Both the position numbers and the translations under genes were made by a program. From Alkalibacterium kapii (GTDB lineage: Bacteria > Bacillota > Bacilli > Lactobacillales > Carnobacteriaceae_A), in the NCBI RefSeq assembly GCF_007988865.1, contig NZ_BJUY01000010.1, positions 1 through 62,512 on the forward strand: a stretch of 62,512 nt of DNA. The letters are read 5' to 3'. The notes under the pieces are model-generated. The model did not search any database, was not told the origin of the DNA, and saw only the letters and a program-made list of their open reading frames with translations. Position 1 is the first letter of the stretch, and every line of letters begins with the position of its first letter. Positions 26,834 to 36,083 of this stretch are shown here, piece by piece.

Positions 26834-27148
26834 AATTATCCCTTACCTTTCTAAATGAAAGCTTGTTTTTAAATTACGTAGTATGAACTGAATAGAAGGA
26901 GAAAGTATACTCACCGGACGATCCATTCGTTCACTACTGATTATTACTATATAATACATATGTGAAGCCGTCAACGATATCAGATTCTTAAATATTAATT
27001 TTTTTCATTTTTTTTCATGTTTTGTTCTATGCATTAGTTATTGATAAATTGTCTTCATTTCAGCAGTATAGTAATATTTTTTTGCAAGTCTTTTCTTTCC
27101 ATTACACAGAGAACCGTTTGCCCTCAGTTCGATCCGATATTTCTGCAT

Positions 27149-27185
27149 AAAAAAAAGACTGCATTTATCTGCAGCCTCTTTTTTT
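27149..27185 (-). terminator. Terminator after lipoprotein B
   Basis: AAAAAAAGACTGCA pairs with TGCAGCCTCTTTTTTT across 27149-27185. The run of A on the plus strand (27149-27156) gives the U-tract on the minus transcript. Confidence 0.75.
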
Positions 27186-27203
27186 ATCATTAAAGATAAT
27201 AAA

Positions 27204-27764
27204 TTATTCTTCGACGTTGATTTCGCCTGTGACTTCGCCATCTTCCAGTTGAGCAGAATCCTGATACTCTTGACTTGCAAAGGTCAAGTTACCATCGATC
27301 GTTCCACCTGGTAATTGGAAGTTGTTTGCTTCAACACGAACGTCCCCTTCGAATGTACCATTCTGGATACGTGAATTTTCACTCTTTACTGTCAGCATTG
27401 GTGCTGTCAAAGTGTAGCGCTCTGTCACATTACGGTCTTCATCTTGTGTATACAAAGCTAATTTACGAGCGATTTCGCCGTCATTGTTTTCTACTCCGCC
27501 TTCAAGAGTCAATTCCTGATCTGTTTCAACGCTGTCTTCAAAAATAACGATCCAGCCGCCTTCGGACGAAAGAGCTGTTTCCAGATCATCTGATGAAGCG
27601 ATAACGGATTGAGTTGCACCGGTTGTAGCATCTGATTCGTCTGTCGTTTCCTCTGACACCTGTTCTGTATTTTCTGTTGTGTCCTCTTCTGAGTCACCAT
27701 TCCCACATGCAGCAAGTAACCCCATGCTTGCTGTAATTAAAGCTAATTTGTTCCACTTAATCAT
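27204..27764 (-). CDS. Acidic lipoprotein, paralogue of the neighbour at 26288
   Basis: 186 aa. Signal peptide MIKWNKLALITASMGLLAAC with lipobox LLAAC, then a Glu/Thr/Ser-rich linker (about 22-60) and the same domain as the downstream copy (ARKLALYTQDEDRNVTERYTL, SRIQNGTFEGDVRVEANNF, DGEVTGEINVEE). RBS GGTAGGAGGAAC precedes the ATG. Each copy has its own terminator and a long upstream gap, so they are probably separate transcripts. The gap upstream of the other copy (26834-27148) holds no gene I can support. Confidence 0.85.
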   Translation of the reverse strand: MIKWNKLALITASMGLLAACGNGDSEEDTTENTEQVSEETTDESDATTGATQSVIASSDDLETALSSEGGWIVIFEDSVETDQELTLEGGVENNDGEIARKLALYTQDEDRNVTERYTLTAPMLTVKSENSRIQNGTFEGDVRVEANNFQLPGGTIDGNLTFASQEYQDSAQLEDGEVTGEINVEE

Positions 27765-28058
27765 TACTGTTCCTCCTACCTTTTTGTTGTGATTGATTGC
27801 ACATTTATAATACCATGTATCCTGTTACACGCAAAGACTTTTTTATCAAAAAAAAATGTTTTCTAATTTTAAAAATCAAAAAGCTTTCAAACCAGCGTAT
27901 AAAGATTAGAAGTTTTTGTGAATTTTATCACTTATAAATCAGCAGGATGAATTTATCGAAAATTAATTATTGAGCATTATTAAGTGTCAGCTCTAGACTC
28001 GTAGACTTAGTCAACAAACTTACTTCAAATATTTAAGTAGCTTTTCATTCTTTAATAC

Positions 28059-29555
28059 TCAGATTCTGCTCTCTTCTTTTTCAATCATGTCACTCACCTG
28101 TTGACCACTTAACGTCACCATGGGCATGCCTCCGCCCGGATTGACTGAACCGCCGACGAAATAAAGATTATTGTACAATTGACTTTTCTTTGGAAACTTG
28201 AAGCCTTTATTTTTCTTTTTGTCTGAAACAACGCCGTAAATGGCTCCGCGGTTGGAATAGTAATTTCTTTCAATGTCATTCGGCGTCCACTGATCCATAA
28301 AGACGATGTGCTTTCTTAGATCCGTCAATCCCATATGTTCCAGTTTGATCAAGACGCGATCTCTAAGTTTTCTATAATCTTCTTCTGTGAAGGGATCATC
28401 TTGAATATAAGGGATATGCGGAAGTATCTTGATGTTTTCATGACCCGGCACAGTTTGACTTGGGTCTGTCTTGTTGCTGTTAACGAGATAAATCGTTGGG
28501 TCTTTGGGCATTTCATGCTTGTCAAAGACCGTTTCATAATTTTTTTCTGAATCTGCAGAAAAGAAAAAGTTGTGATGCGCGAGCTGAGGGTATTCCTTGT
28601 CTACACCCAAGTGCAGAACAAGCCCAGAAGCAGCCGGTTCAAATGTTTCTTCAAGCTTTTCTGTTTTGTCCTTATCGACATGAAGGAGCCGGTCATAGGC
28701 AGGGATCACTTCCATATTAGATACGACCCGTCTGGCATGAACGGTTTCACCAGAAGCCAGCTGAATCCCTGTCACATTGTCTTCAGTATCCGTCAATATT
28801 TTTGTGACTTCTGTGTTTGTGTGTAGGTCCACCCCGATTTCTTCGGCCAGCCTGGTCAAGCCTTCACCCAGCTTATGCATGCCGCCTTCCACATACCATA
28901 GGCCGAAATCATGCTGGACATAGGGCAGGACATTCAAAATGGCCGGCGCATTATCTGCAGAAGAACCCACGTACTTGATAAAATACTTCAACATGTCGCT
29001 CAAGTAGGGATTTGAAATGCGTTTATCGATACTTTGAGACATCGTACGGAAATAATCAAAATCCTTGAGCGCACTGATATAGCCATGATGGTCAAGGACT
29101 TCCTTCAATGTATCCAGACCTTTTCCAAAATAGCCTTCTTCCGTCTTCTCATATAATTTTTTTGTATAGTTGTAATAATCCGTTAGTTCTTTGATATCTT
29201 TTTCGGTAAGTTCCTCATTTTTTTGAAGCATGTCTTCGGTCGTATTGTATAGATCGAGCACGGTCCCGTCCATGAAAAAAGAACGCCATTCGTGATCGAG
29301 CTGTCTGATCGACACATAATCTTCCATAAGCTTCCCGCTCTGTTCAAAAAGCTTTCTGAAAATATGCGGCATCGTCAATATCGAGGGGCCTAAATCAAAG
29401 CCAAACCCTTCTGCTTCCAGTCGATTCAGCTTTCCGCCTAAATGGCCGTTTTTTTCATAGAGTGAAACTGAGTAACCTTTTTGTGCTAAAGAAATAGCGG
29501 CGGATAGTCCCCCTAATCCACCGCCGATCACTACGACATTTTTCTGTTCTTCCAT
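28059..29555 (-). CDS. crtN: 4,4'-diapophytoene desaturase (dehydrosqualene desaturase)
   Basis: 498 aa flavoprotein. The N-terminal dinucleotide fold [23 protein letters not shown] and the [11 protein letters not shown] block are typical of CrtN/CrtI desaturases, and the C-terminal [16 protein letters not shown] is the conserved carotenoid-desaturase signature. It converts 4,4'-diapophytoene to yellow 4,4'-diaponeurosporene by stepwise desaturation with FAD. It lies 52 bases downstream of crtM in the same direction. No crtP, crtQ or crtO-like genes lie nearby, so the local pathway stops at the C30 hydrocarbon carotenoid. Confidence 0.96.
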   Translation of the reverse strand: MEEQKNVVVIGGGLGGLSAAISLAQKGYSVSLYEKNGHLGGKLNRLEAEGFGFDLGPSILTMPHIFRKLFEQSGKLMEDYVSIRQLDHEWRSFFMDGTVLDLYNTTEDMLQKNEELTEKDIKELTDYYNYTKKLYEKTEEGYFGKGLDTLKEVLDHHGYISALKDFDYFRTMSQSIDKRISNPYLSDMLKYFIKYVGSSADNAPAILNVLPYVQHDFGLWYVEGGMHKLGEGLTRLAEEIGVDLHTNTEVTKILTDTEDNVTGIQLASGETVHARRVVSNMEVIPAYDRLLHVDKDKTEKLEETFEPAASGLVLHLGVDKEYPQLAHHNFFFSADSEKNYETVFDKHEMPKDPTIYLVNSNKTDPSQTVPGHENIKILPHIPYIQDDPFTEEDYRKLRDRVLIKLEHMGLTDLRKHIVFMDQWTPNDIERNYYSNRGAIYGVVSDKKKNKGFKFPKKSQLYNNLYFVGGSVNPGGGMPMVTLSGQQVSDMIEKEESRI

Positions 29556-29607
29556 CGCTATTCCTCCATTTTAAACGAGATTTTATCAAAACTTCTGTAC
29601 CGATTCT

Positions 29608-30492
29608 TCACTTGCCTGACAAATTATTTTTTACTTGAGTATAGAAAAGAGCTTTTTTTGCCGAAGACGTTTTATTTTTCTGGGTAAAGCAATCATACCC
29701 ATTCTCTCTGACAGCATCTAAAATTCCGCCATAGACTTTTGCAGACAGCGCAACTTGAAACTGACTGTCTTCATCAAACAAATTCAATGACTGAAAGAAA
29801 TCATCATATAACTGTTCTGCACGATGAGCTATGTTTTCCCATATCTGAACAAATTTTTCATCTATAAGTTGCTCAAAGAGATCCTCTTTCCTGTACCCGT
29901 AATGATTCATCAAATCTTTCGGTAAGTATATGCGGTCGATCTTATTAAAATCTTCGCCCACGTCTCTTAAAATATTTGTCAGCTGCATGGCAACACCCAG
30001 AGCTATCGCTTCTTTTTTTAAGTCGCTATGATTTTTTACTGCAATGATCGGAAGCAGCATCAACCCTACAGAACCAGCTACATAATAACTATAATCCACT
30101 AAGGTCTTCATTGTCTCGGGCTGCTTGAAGCGATAATCCATCGTTTGTCCCTTGAGCTGGTCGTAGAAGGGTTGTATGGACATATCATAACGATCAAATA
30201 CATCCCTAAGTGCTATCCAGAGAAAGTGATCAGATTCATTTCCTTGTTCAAATTGTCCCAGCTCTTCAGCAAGGCTTTTCAGTGCCGCTGCCTGCTGCTT
30301 TTTGGTCTCTGCTTCATCTATACTGTCATCAGCTAAACGACAAAAAGCATATATGGCGTAGACAGCATTCGCCTTGTCTTTTGGAAGTTTGGAAAAAGCA
30401 AAGTAAAAACTTTTGGAGTGTTTTTTTATGATCTCCTCACAATAAGCATAGGCTTGCTTTAAATCTGTCGCTTTTTTATTTCGAGTATTCAT
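29608..30492 (-). CDS. crtM: 4,4'-diapophytoene synthase (dehydrosqualene synthase)
   Basis: 294 aa from MNTRNKKATDLKQAY, chosen because GAGGAGG sits 6-7 bases upstream; an earlier ATG at 30576 lacks an RBS. Both Asp-rich motifs of squalene/phytoene synthases are present: DDSIDEAE near residue 50 and DVGEDF near 175. HSKSFYFAFSKLP is the usual N-terminal signature. It condenses two farnesyl diphosphates to C30 diapophytoene. First gene of the crtM-crtN operon. Confidence 0.95.
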   Translation of the reverse strand: MNTRNKKATDLKQAYAYCEEIIKKHSKSFYFAFSKLPKDKANAVYAIYAFCRLADDSIDEAETKKQQAAALKSLAEELGQFEQGNESDHFLWIALRDVFDRYDMSIQPFYDQLKGQTMDYRFKQPETMKTLVDYSYYVAGSVGLMLLPIIAVKNHSDLKKEAIALGVAMQLTNILRDVGEDFNKIDRIYLPKDLMNHYGYRKEDLFEQLIDEKFVQIWENIAHRAEQLYDDFFQSLNLFDEDSQFQVALSAKVYGGILDAVRENGYDCFTQKNKTSSAKKALFYTQVKNNLSGK

Positions 30493-30521
30493 CCTTGTTC
30501 CTCCTCTATTTTTTGAGGGGG

Positions 30522-30550
30522 TTATGAAAGCTTGTTTTATTTTTTCATAA
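30522..30550 (-). promoter_or_regulatory. Inverted repeat upstream of crtM, possible operator
   Basis: TTATGAAA (30522-30529) and TTTCATAA (30543-30550) are perfect inverses with a 13-base gap, about 30 bases before the crtM start. It could be an operator or a leader hairpin. Nothing else identifies the crtM promoter, and the rest of the 30551-30766 interval shows no gene. Confidence 0.3.
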
Positions 30551-30766
30551 CTACAATATCTTGTACCTTTCTCCATATCATATCATATAAGCTTTGTTAT
30601 CCTAAAACAAAAACGATTTTCTTTCAGAGTTCGAATATTTGATTTTTATAGACCTGTTTAACCTAATGTTTCCAAACTTTTTGAAATTTTTTCACATGAC
30701 ATGTCCAGTCAATTCATCTTTCGAAAAGAATAATAATAGTTTCAGAAATTTTCTATTCGTAAAAAT

Positions 30767-30805
30767 ACAGTAGAGGCTGGAGCTTTTCTCCCAGCCTCTT
30801 ACTGT
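30767..30805 (-). terminator. Terminator-like hairpin after the 74-aa gene
   Basis: ACAGTA-AGGCTGG-AG pairs with CT-CCAGCCT-TACTGT (30767-30805). It is a long stem followed on the minus strand by ATTTTTAC. Confidence 0.65.
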
Positions 30806-30806
30806 C

Positions 30807-31031
30807 TCATAAAAACGTTGCGTCGAGATATCCCAGTTTTCTCGCTTCAATAATATGCTGCTGGTCTTCTGTTGATATATCAAGCAGGGAAGGATCGTCT
30901 AAAATTTCCTGATAGCCGTGTTTTGAGACACCTTTCATAATAATATCTTTGTCTATACCTGTAACAATAGCTAAAATTTCTGCTGGATGTTTGTCTCTTG
31001 CATTTTCATCAGGCACTTCAGTGAACAACAT
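30807..31031 (-). CDS. Small protein resembling a RadC N-terminal helical domain
   Basis: 74 aa with AAGGGTG upstream of the ATG. The order HPAEILAIVTGID - short helices - PSLLDISTEDQQHIIEARKLG echoes the N-terminal domain of RadC/UPF0758 proteins (ALLAILLGTG ... L.eL..I.GIG..KA..L.AA.ELG), but the JAB metallopeptidase domain is absent. I cannot assign a function. It sits alone between the carotenoid operon and an IS remnant, with its own hairpin terminator. Confidence 0.6.
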   Translation of the reverse strand: MLFTEVPDENARDKHPAEILAIVTGIDKDIIMKGVSKHGYQEILDDPSLLDISTEDQQHIIEARKLGYLDATFL

Positions 31032-31161
31032 AACGCAACACCCTTTCTTGTTTTGTCTTTCCTCCTGTATTTATTATAACATAAATGTAAGCGCTTTTAA
31101 CAGTTCCTATAACTCATTCTCAAATTAACTTTCATGCATTACTATTCTCTTTATTTAAAAG

Positions 31162-31877
31162 ACACCACTTTACAACTTTTTAAGTGATTGAAGGCAAAAA
31201 AATACAAACAAACCCAAACTTTTTGTATGATTAATTTGACAAGAAAAACCAACAAAAAGGGAGAAAAACTTGAGCTTCAGAAGGATATTGCGTTCATTAC
31301 CCAGGCGGGAGAGTATTGGTTGGGAACGAGAAAAGTCATGACAAACCTATTCCCCCAGCCGGTTTACGTGATGGTGACTGCGTTGGACCGGAGCCAACCA
31401 GGCAGTTATCGTGTCTTCATCAGCACCTTACTCCCGGAGGAACTCGTGCTTGAAAAACAAGAAGAAGCTTACTTCTGTCCTGACGTGCCTCAGGAAGACC
31501 GAAAGCGTCTTCTGCCCTATGCCTTTTATAGTTACCGCTGGTCAATCGAGACTATCTTTTATGAACAAAAGACGTTTTGGTCTTTTGGTAATTATAAGGT
31601 CAGAAAAAAGAGCGGAATCCATCTGTATGTCGACATGTTGGCGGTGGCGTACAGTTGCGTGCAGCTACTTCCTTTTCATCAGTCTCAGTATGCTCATTTA
31701 AAGATAGAGAGTGCGCAAGTCAAGAAACAATGGCTAGGTATGCGCATTTGTGAAGAAGTATTTTTTTACACTTTCGTCCAGTCCATCGAAAAGCGGATAA
31801 ATTGTCTGACCATTTTGAAGGCTTTTACCCGTTGGGTAAGAAGAAAGTAGACTATTTAATTACTTGTAAAGTGGTGT
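31162..31877 (+). mobile_element. Internally deleted insertion sequence, 716 bp, with 14-bp terminal inverted repeats
   Basis: ACACCACTTTACAA (31162-31175) and TTGTAAAGTGGTGT (31864-31877) are perfect inverted repeats bracketing a truncated DDE transposase frame. The ends look intact while the 5' half of the transposase gene is missing, so it would need a transposase in trans. I could not see a clear target-site duplication at the borders. Confidence 0.85.
31188..31850 (+). pseudogene. DDE transposase, C-terminal remnant
   Basis: About 220 codons from a chance TTG start, with no RBS. The segment YRWSIETIFYEQKTFW with the following NYKVRKKSG resembles the third catalytic acidic residue region (W.IE..F...K) of IS4/IS701-type DDE transposases. 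The N-terminal catalytic Asp regions are not recognisable, which fits an internal deletion starting about 25 bases inside the left terminal repeat. The exact IS family was not determined. Confidence 0.8.
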
Positions 31878-31895
31878 TAATCATATATAACACCT

Positions 31896-31934
31896 TTAAA
31901 AACCACCCTGGAATCAATCATTCCAGGGTGGTTT
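31896..31934 (-). terminator. Terminator of the Liv/thiolase cluster
   Basis: Perfect 15-bp stem AAACCACCCTGGAAT (31900-31914) / ATTCCAGGGTGGTTT (31920-31934). The minus transcript continues into TTTTTAAA. It is the first strong terminator after the thiolase gene. Confidence 0.9.
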
Positions 31935-31971
31935 AGTCTCGTGCATGTATTAACTTTGTTTTAGATGATAA

Positions 31972-33186
31972 TCAATCAACATCTGTATTTTTAACTAATA
32001 CAGCGACACCCATGCCTCCACCAATACAAAGTGATGCCAACCCGTATTTTAATTGACGTTTTTTCATAGCATGAATAAGCGTCACCAGTATTCGATTGCC
32101 ACTGGCCCCCACTGGATGACCGAGTGCAATTGCGCCCCCATTCACATTAGTGCGTTCCAACATATACTCTTTACTGACACCGAATGCTTCTGTTAATTCT
32201 TTAATGACACCCAGGCTTTGCGAAGCAAAAGCTTCATTCAATTCAAAGATATCGATATCCTCAAAGGAAATATTGGCTTTTTTCATCGCTTGTTTGATCG
32301 CAGGTGTCGGGCCTAGTCCCATGACTGATGGGTCTACCCCACCCTGACCGACTGCAAGGATTTCAACTAAAGGTGTCAGCCCATTCTCTTTGAGATAGTT
32401 TTCGCCAACGAGGAGTGTCGCACTTGCCCCATCATTAATACCTGATGCATTTCCTGCCGTTACTGAGCCGTCTTTTTTGAAAGCCGGACGCAGGGAATTG
32501 AGTTTATCTTCTGATGTTTTTCGGTTTGGATATTCATCTGTATCTACAATAACCGTTTCACGACGCACTTTAGTTTCTACAGGAACGATTTCTTCTTCAA
32601 ATGCGCCACTGTCTACAGCCTCGATGGCACGCTTTTGAGAAGTAATCGCAAACGCATCTTGCTCTTCGCGTGTGATTCCATAGCGCTCAACGATATTTTC
32701 TGCCGTTACGCCCATATGATATCCTTCAAATGCATCTGTCAAAGCATCGTCCAGCATATGATCACCGACTTTATAGCCGCCCATCTTATGTCCTGACCGC
32801 GTACTACCAGGAATAAGATAAGGCGCCTGGCTCATGGATTCCGTTCCACCAGCGATAATTGCCTGGAACTCCCCAGCTTTTATTCCAAGATAGGCGTTCG
32901 TCACGCTTTTTAATCCGCTGCCGCAAACCATATTCAGTGCATAGGCCGGGACTTCCACTTCTATTCCTGCTTTTATCGACGCTTGACGTGCGATACCCTG
33001 ACCTTGTCCAGCTGGCAGGACATTACCCAAAACGACTTCGTCAATATCTTCATGTTTGATGCCGCTTTGTTCAAGGACACCTTTAATAGCGTAACTTCCT
33101 AAATCTGAAGCTGACACACCTTTCAGTGCGCCTAAAAACGAACCAATAGGTGTGCGTTTTGCTCCAGCAATAAATACTTTAGTCAT
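31972..33186 (-). CDS. Thiolase (acetyl-CoA C-acetyltransferase type)
   Basis: 404 aa from MTKVFIAGAKRTPIGSF; the upstream in-frame extension is ignored because AAAGGAAG lies 10 bases before this ATG. Catalytic Cys88 is in NMVCGSGLK, the His of GHPVGASG and the second Cys in SLCIGGGMG are present. The family makes or cleaves acetoacetyl-CoA and other 3-ketoacyl-CoAs. Last gene of the large minus-strand cluster, directly after the TetR regulator. With the SDR and CoA-transferase it completes a 3-hydroxyacid to acetyl-CoA route (inference). Confidence 0.93.
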   Translation of the reverse strand: MTKVFIAGAKRTPIGSFLGALKGVSASDLGSYAIKGVLEQSGIKHEDIDEVVLGNVLPAGQGQGIARQASIKAGIEVEVPAYALNMVCGSGLKSVTNAYLGIKAGEFQAIIAGGTESMSQAPYLIPGSTRSGHKMGGYKVGDHMLDDALTDAFEGYHMGVTAENIVERYGITREEQDAFAITSQKRAIEAVDSGAFEEEIVPVETKVRRETVIVDTDEYPNRKTSEDKLNSLRPAFKKDGSVTAGNASGINDGASATLLVGENYLKENGLTPLVEILAVGQGGVDPSVMGLGPTPAIKQAMKKANISFEDIDIFELNEAFASQSLGVIKELTEAFGVSKEYMLERTNVNGGAIALGHPVGASGNRILVTLIHAMKKRQLKYGLASLCIGGGMGVAVLVKNTDVD

Positions 33187-33206
33187 TGATTTATTTCTTC
33201 CTTTCT

Positions 33207-33806
33207 TCATTCTTTACTATATAATCCTTTAACCATAACTTTCATGACATCATCTAAAATAGGATCCAAATCATCTTTATCGTCAAACATTGCATACCTG
33301 AGTCCTATGAAATTTGATATCCCCATCAGCATATAAGATAAAACCTCAGGATCATAGCTTTTTATGATTTCCCCTTTGTCTTGAGCTGCACGGATCTGTT
33401 TTTTGTAATTTTCTGAAAAAGTCGTGTAATAATCAATAAATAATTTTTTGTCGACATAAAGTGCCTGCCAGATGACATTATACATTGAAGGCCGTGTTCT
33501 AACTAAGTTCAGGAATGTTTCGATACCTATGCGTTCTGCTTCTATACGTGTATCCGCCTGACTGATGTTTTCTGCGATCGTTTTCCTTATGATATGACCA
33601 TAATCTGTTAAAATCGCCTGATAAACACTTCGTTTATCCTTAAAATATATATAGAAGGTCCCAATCCCTACTTCCGCCGCTTTCGTTATTTCTTTTACAG
33701 ATGTTTTATAGTACCCTTGTTCACTAAATAACCGTTCTGCTTCAAGAATGATTTTATCTAGCGTTTCCTGCCCTTTTACCGTTTTTGGTTTATTGACAAA
33801 TCCCAT
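33207..33806 (-). CDS. TetR/AcrR family transcriptional regulator
   Basis: 199 aa. The N-terminal HTH (TLDKIILEAERLFSEQGYYKTSVKEITKAAEVGIGTFYIYFKDK-like) is classic TetR; the C-terminal helical domain would bind an effector, perhaps an acyl-CoA or the pathway substrate. It is encoded inside the cluster, between hydrolase 2 and thiolase. It probably controls the cluster through the 30-bp palindrome at 43539-43568. RBS AAAGGAG precedes the ATG. Confidence 0.92.
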   Translation of the reverse strand: MGFVNKPKTVKGQETLDKIILEAERLFSEQGYYKTSVKEITKAAEVGIGTFYIYFKDKRSVYQAILTDYGHIIRKTIAENISQADTRIEAERIGIETFLNLVRTRPSMYNVIWQALYVDKKLFIDYYTTFSENYKKQIRAAQDKGEIIKSYDPEVLSYMLMGISNFIGLRYAMFDDKDDLDPILDDVMKVMVKGLYSKE

Positions 33807-33868
33807 TTCTCTGCTCCTTTAAAACACATTTAACTCAATCATTCTACCACAAAACGATTAGTGACTAC

Positions 33869-34681
33869 TCATAATACGTACTTGTCTTTTCCTTCGCTGA
33901 TGAACCCTTTGATTAAACTGACAAAGAGATGAGGTTTCTCGTACATAATGGCATGACCGCTCAGAGGGATATAGACAAGTTCACTGTTCCTGATATTTTT
34001 ATTTAAATATTCCTGCTGATAAAATGGCGTGACAAAATCGTATTGAGCTCCCGCTATAAGCGTTGGCATCTTCAGAAGATGAAGCTTGTTTTTCACATTA
34101 AAATTGACGGAACTATTCGTCAAACGGATCATTGAAGAGATAAACGCCGGTTCTTTGAATAGTGGAATCAGTTTCTTCTTTCTTTCTTCCATCCATGCTT
34201 TATTCTCTGTGAAGAACAAGGGGGAATAGATGAAAGGTATTGTAGTCAAGTAGTAAGCTTCTGCATCATGTGTCGCTTTATTCCAGGCATTGCCCACTTC
34301 CTCAAGCCAGTAAGATGTTTCAGCAGCTGTATTGAACAACAAAAGTCTTTCAACAGAGTCTGGATAGTTAATGGCAAACTGCAAAGCGATTTCGCCGCCA
34401 TAAGAAATACCAAACAAATGAAAGGGTTCAGACGTTAAGAAATCAAGCAGTTCCTTTATTGCTTCGATCTGAGTCTTATGTGTATAAGCTTCTGTTAGTT
34501 TATCTGATTGTCCTTGATCTAGAAAATCTACAAGTATAAGTTGATTGATTTTTGATAAAGGGGCGATAAATTCTTTCCAGCTTGTCGTCGACATCATGAT
34601 CCCATTTAAAATCACTAACGGTTTTCCCTCACCATGTACCTCATAGTAGAGTTTTTTTCCATTTGTCAGTTTGAATTTCAT
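33869..34681 (-). CDS. Alpha/beta hydrolase (cluster hydrolase 2)
   Basis: 270 aa from MKFKLTNGKKLYYEV; AGGTGGGG lies 6 bases upstream and the ATG sits one base past the CoA-transferase stop, so translation is coupled. The nucleophile elbow GISYGGE has Ser93, the acid is probably in AGAQYDFVTP, and the His in LSGHAIMYEKP. The oxyanion loop reads NGIMMS in place of the usual HG. It resembles MhpC/enol-lactonase-type hydrolases acting on esters, lactones or C-C bonds. No signal peptide, so it is cytoplasmic. Confidence 0.88.
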   Translation of the reverse strand: MKFKLTNGKKLYYEVHGEGKPLVILNGIMMSTTSWKEFIAPLSKINQLILVDFLDQGQSDKLTEAYTHKTQIEAIKELLDFLTSEPFHLFGISYGGEIALQFAINYPDSVERLLLFNTAAETSYWLEEVGNAWNKATHDAEAYYLTTIPFIYSPLFFTENKAWMEERKKKLIPLFKEPAFISSMIRLTNSSVNFNVKNKLHLLKMPTLIAGAQYDFVTPFYQQEYLNKNIRNSELVYIPLSGHAIMYEKPHLFVSLIKGFISEGKDKYVL

Positions 34682-34682
34682 A

Positions 34683-35993
34683 TTATGCCCCACCTACAAT
34701 ACTCAATTCTTTTGCCTGCTTCCATAAATCTTCCCTAAAATCCGGATGGGCGATGGCTATCAGTCGCTCGACCCGTTCGTTGACGTTTGTTCCTCTTAAT
34801 TTGGCTACGCCATATTCCGTCACCACATAATCCACGTCGTTTCTTTGCAAGGAAACAACAGCGCCTGGAGTCAGGAACGGGACGATTTTACTTCTTTTTT
34901 CACGCTCACCTGTCTTTTTATTCTTTATCATAGCAGTGGAATATAAGGCTATAAAGGATTTTCCATTTTTGGCATCTTGTGCACCTCTTGCAGTGTCTGC
35001 CTGCCCGCCTGTGCCGCTGTACTGGATAGGTCCAATCGATTCTGACGCACATTGTCCAGTCAGATCAATTTCCAAAGTGGTATTTATAGATATCTGATTG
35101 TCATTTTTTGCGATGATCGTCGGGTGATTGACGTAGTTACCATCAAGCACCATAACAGATGGATTATCATTGACAAAATCATATAGTAGCTGATTGCCCA
35201 TAATAAACGTCGTGACGATTTTTCCTTTATGCAAAGATTTTTTTGACCCGTTGATTACGCCAGCTTTTGCAAGTTTGGCAATTTCAGAGGTCAGCATCTC
35301 TGTATGGATACCTAGATCTTTTTTATCATATAAAGCTGCTGCGACGGCATTTGGTATACCGCCGATACCAAACTGGAGATTATCGCCATCTTTTATATGG
35401 TCTGCAATGTGTTGTCCAATTGTTTTATCTTTCTCATTCGGTTCAACGTGAGGGAGCTCAGGCACTTCATATTCGGCTTCTATAAAATAATCCACCTCAG
35501 AAACATGAATTTCTACATCACCGAACGTTCTCGGAAAGTTTTTATTAGTTTCCAGAATAACAATGTCAGCGGCTTCCATCATACGTCTTTCATATGTATT
35601 CCCCATAGACAGGGATACATAGCCATGCTGGTCCACTGCCGAGCAGGCTCCAATGTAAATAGACGGTTTTTTGTGGTCAAGTCGTTTTGTTGCAGCAAAA
35701 TGTAAGTTATTTGGTATAAAGCTGGCATTCCCGTTTCTGTGAAGTGTACGGACTGCTGGAGAATAGAACCAGCCATTTATGAAAAATGTCTCTTTGTACT
35801 TTTCATCCATAAATTCAAATTTATGCATGGGCAAACAGTTTGTTATTGAAACATTCTCAACCTGATCCGCTATCAGATGAAGAGATTCCATAAAGAGTCT
35901 GCCTTCAGAGCATCCCAAACCTGTAACAATTTCATCATTTGATTTCACCATTTCTACAGCTTCCATGGTTGAAATGATGTTCATATCTAGCAT
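34683..35993 (-). CDS. Acetyl-CoA hydrolase/transferase family CoA-transferase
   Basis: 436 aa. The block DLGIHTEMLTSEIAKL, with the catalytic Glu near residue 232, and QFGIGGIPNAVAAAL are hallmarks of the Cat1/AbfT (4-hydroxybutyrate or propionate CoA-transferase) family. GGQADTARGAQDAKNGKSF and the C-terminal VTEYGVAKLRG also fit. It would move CoA from acetyl-CoA or another donor onto an organic acid. It lies between the Liv binding protein and hydrolase 2, with RBS AAGGAAGGGG. It probably activates the imported or processed acid for the thiolase. Confidence 0.92.
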   Translation of the reverse strand: MLDMNIISTMEAVEMVKSNDEIVTGLGCSEGRLFMESLHLIADQVENVSITNCLPMHKFEFMDEKYKETFFINGWFYSPAVRTLHRNGNASFIPNNLHFAATKRLDHKKPSIYIGACSAVDQHGYVSLSMGNTYERRMMEAADIVILETNKNFPRTFGDVEIHVSEVDYFIEAEYEVPELPHVEPNEKDKTIGQHIADHIKDGDNLQFGIGGIPNAVAAALYDKKDLGIHTEMLTSEIAKLAKAGVINGSKKSLHKGKIVTTFIMGNQLLYDFVNDNPSVMVLDGNYVNHPTIIAKNDNQISINTTLEIDLTGQCASESIGPIQYSGTGGQADTARGAQDAKNGKSFIALYSTAMIKNKKTGEREKRSKIVPFLTPGAVVSLQRNDVDYVVTEYGVAKLRGTNVNERVERLIAIAHPDFREDLWKQAKELSIVGGA

Positions 35994-36038
35994 TGCTGTA
36001 CCCCTTCCTTATCATCTGTTTCTTGAACTTTTATAAGA

Positions 36039-36063
36039 AAGGACCAGGAAAGACCTAGTCCTT
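36039..36063 (-). promoter_or_regulatory. Intercistronic hairpin between the binding protein and CoA-transferase genes
   Basis: AAGGACCAGG (36039-36048) pairs with CCTAGTCCTT (36054-36063). The tail on the minus strand (TTCTTATAAAAG) is a poor U-tract. It may cause partial termination or protect the upstream mRNA, which would raise binding protein over enzyme levels. Confidence 0.5.
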
Positions 36064-36083
36064 CTTAGTTTAATATAGGAATC

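Noticed and set aside
27038-27280. 80-codon open frame on the minus strand
   Set aside because: Overlaps the terminator and 3' end of lipoprotein B in another frame; low-complexity Lys-rich sequence without RBS support.
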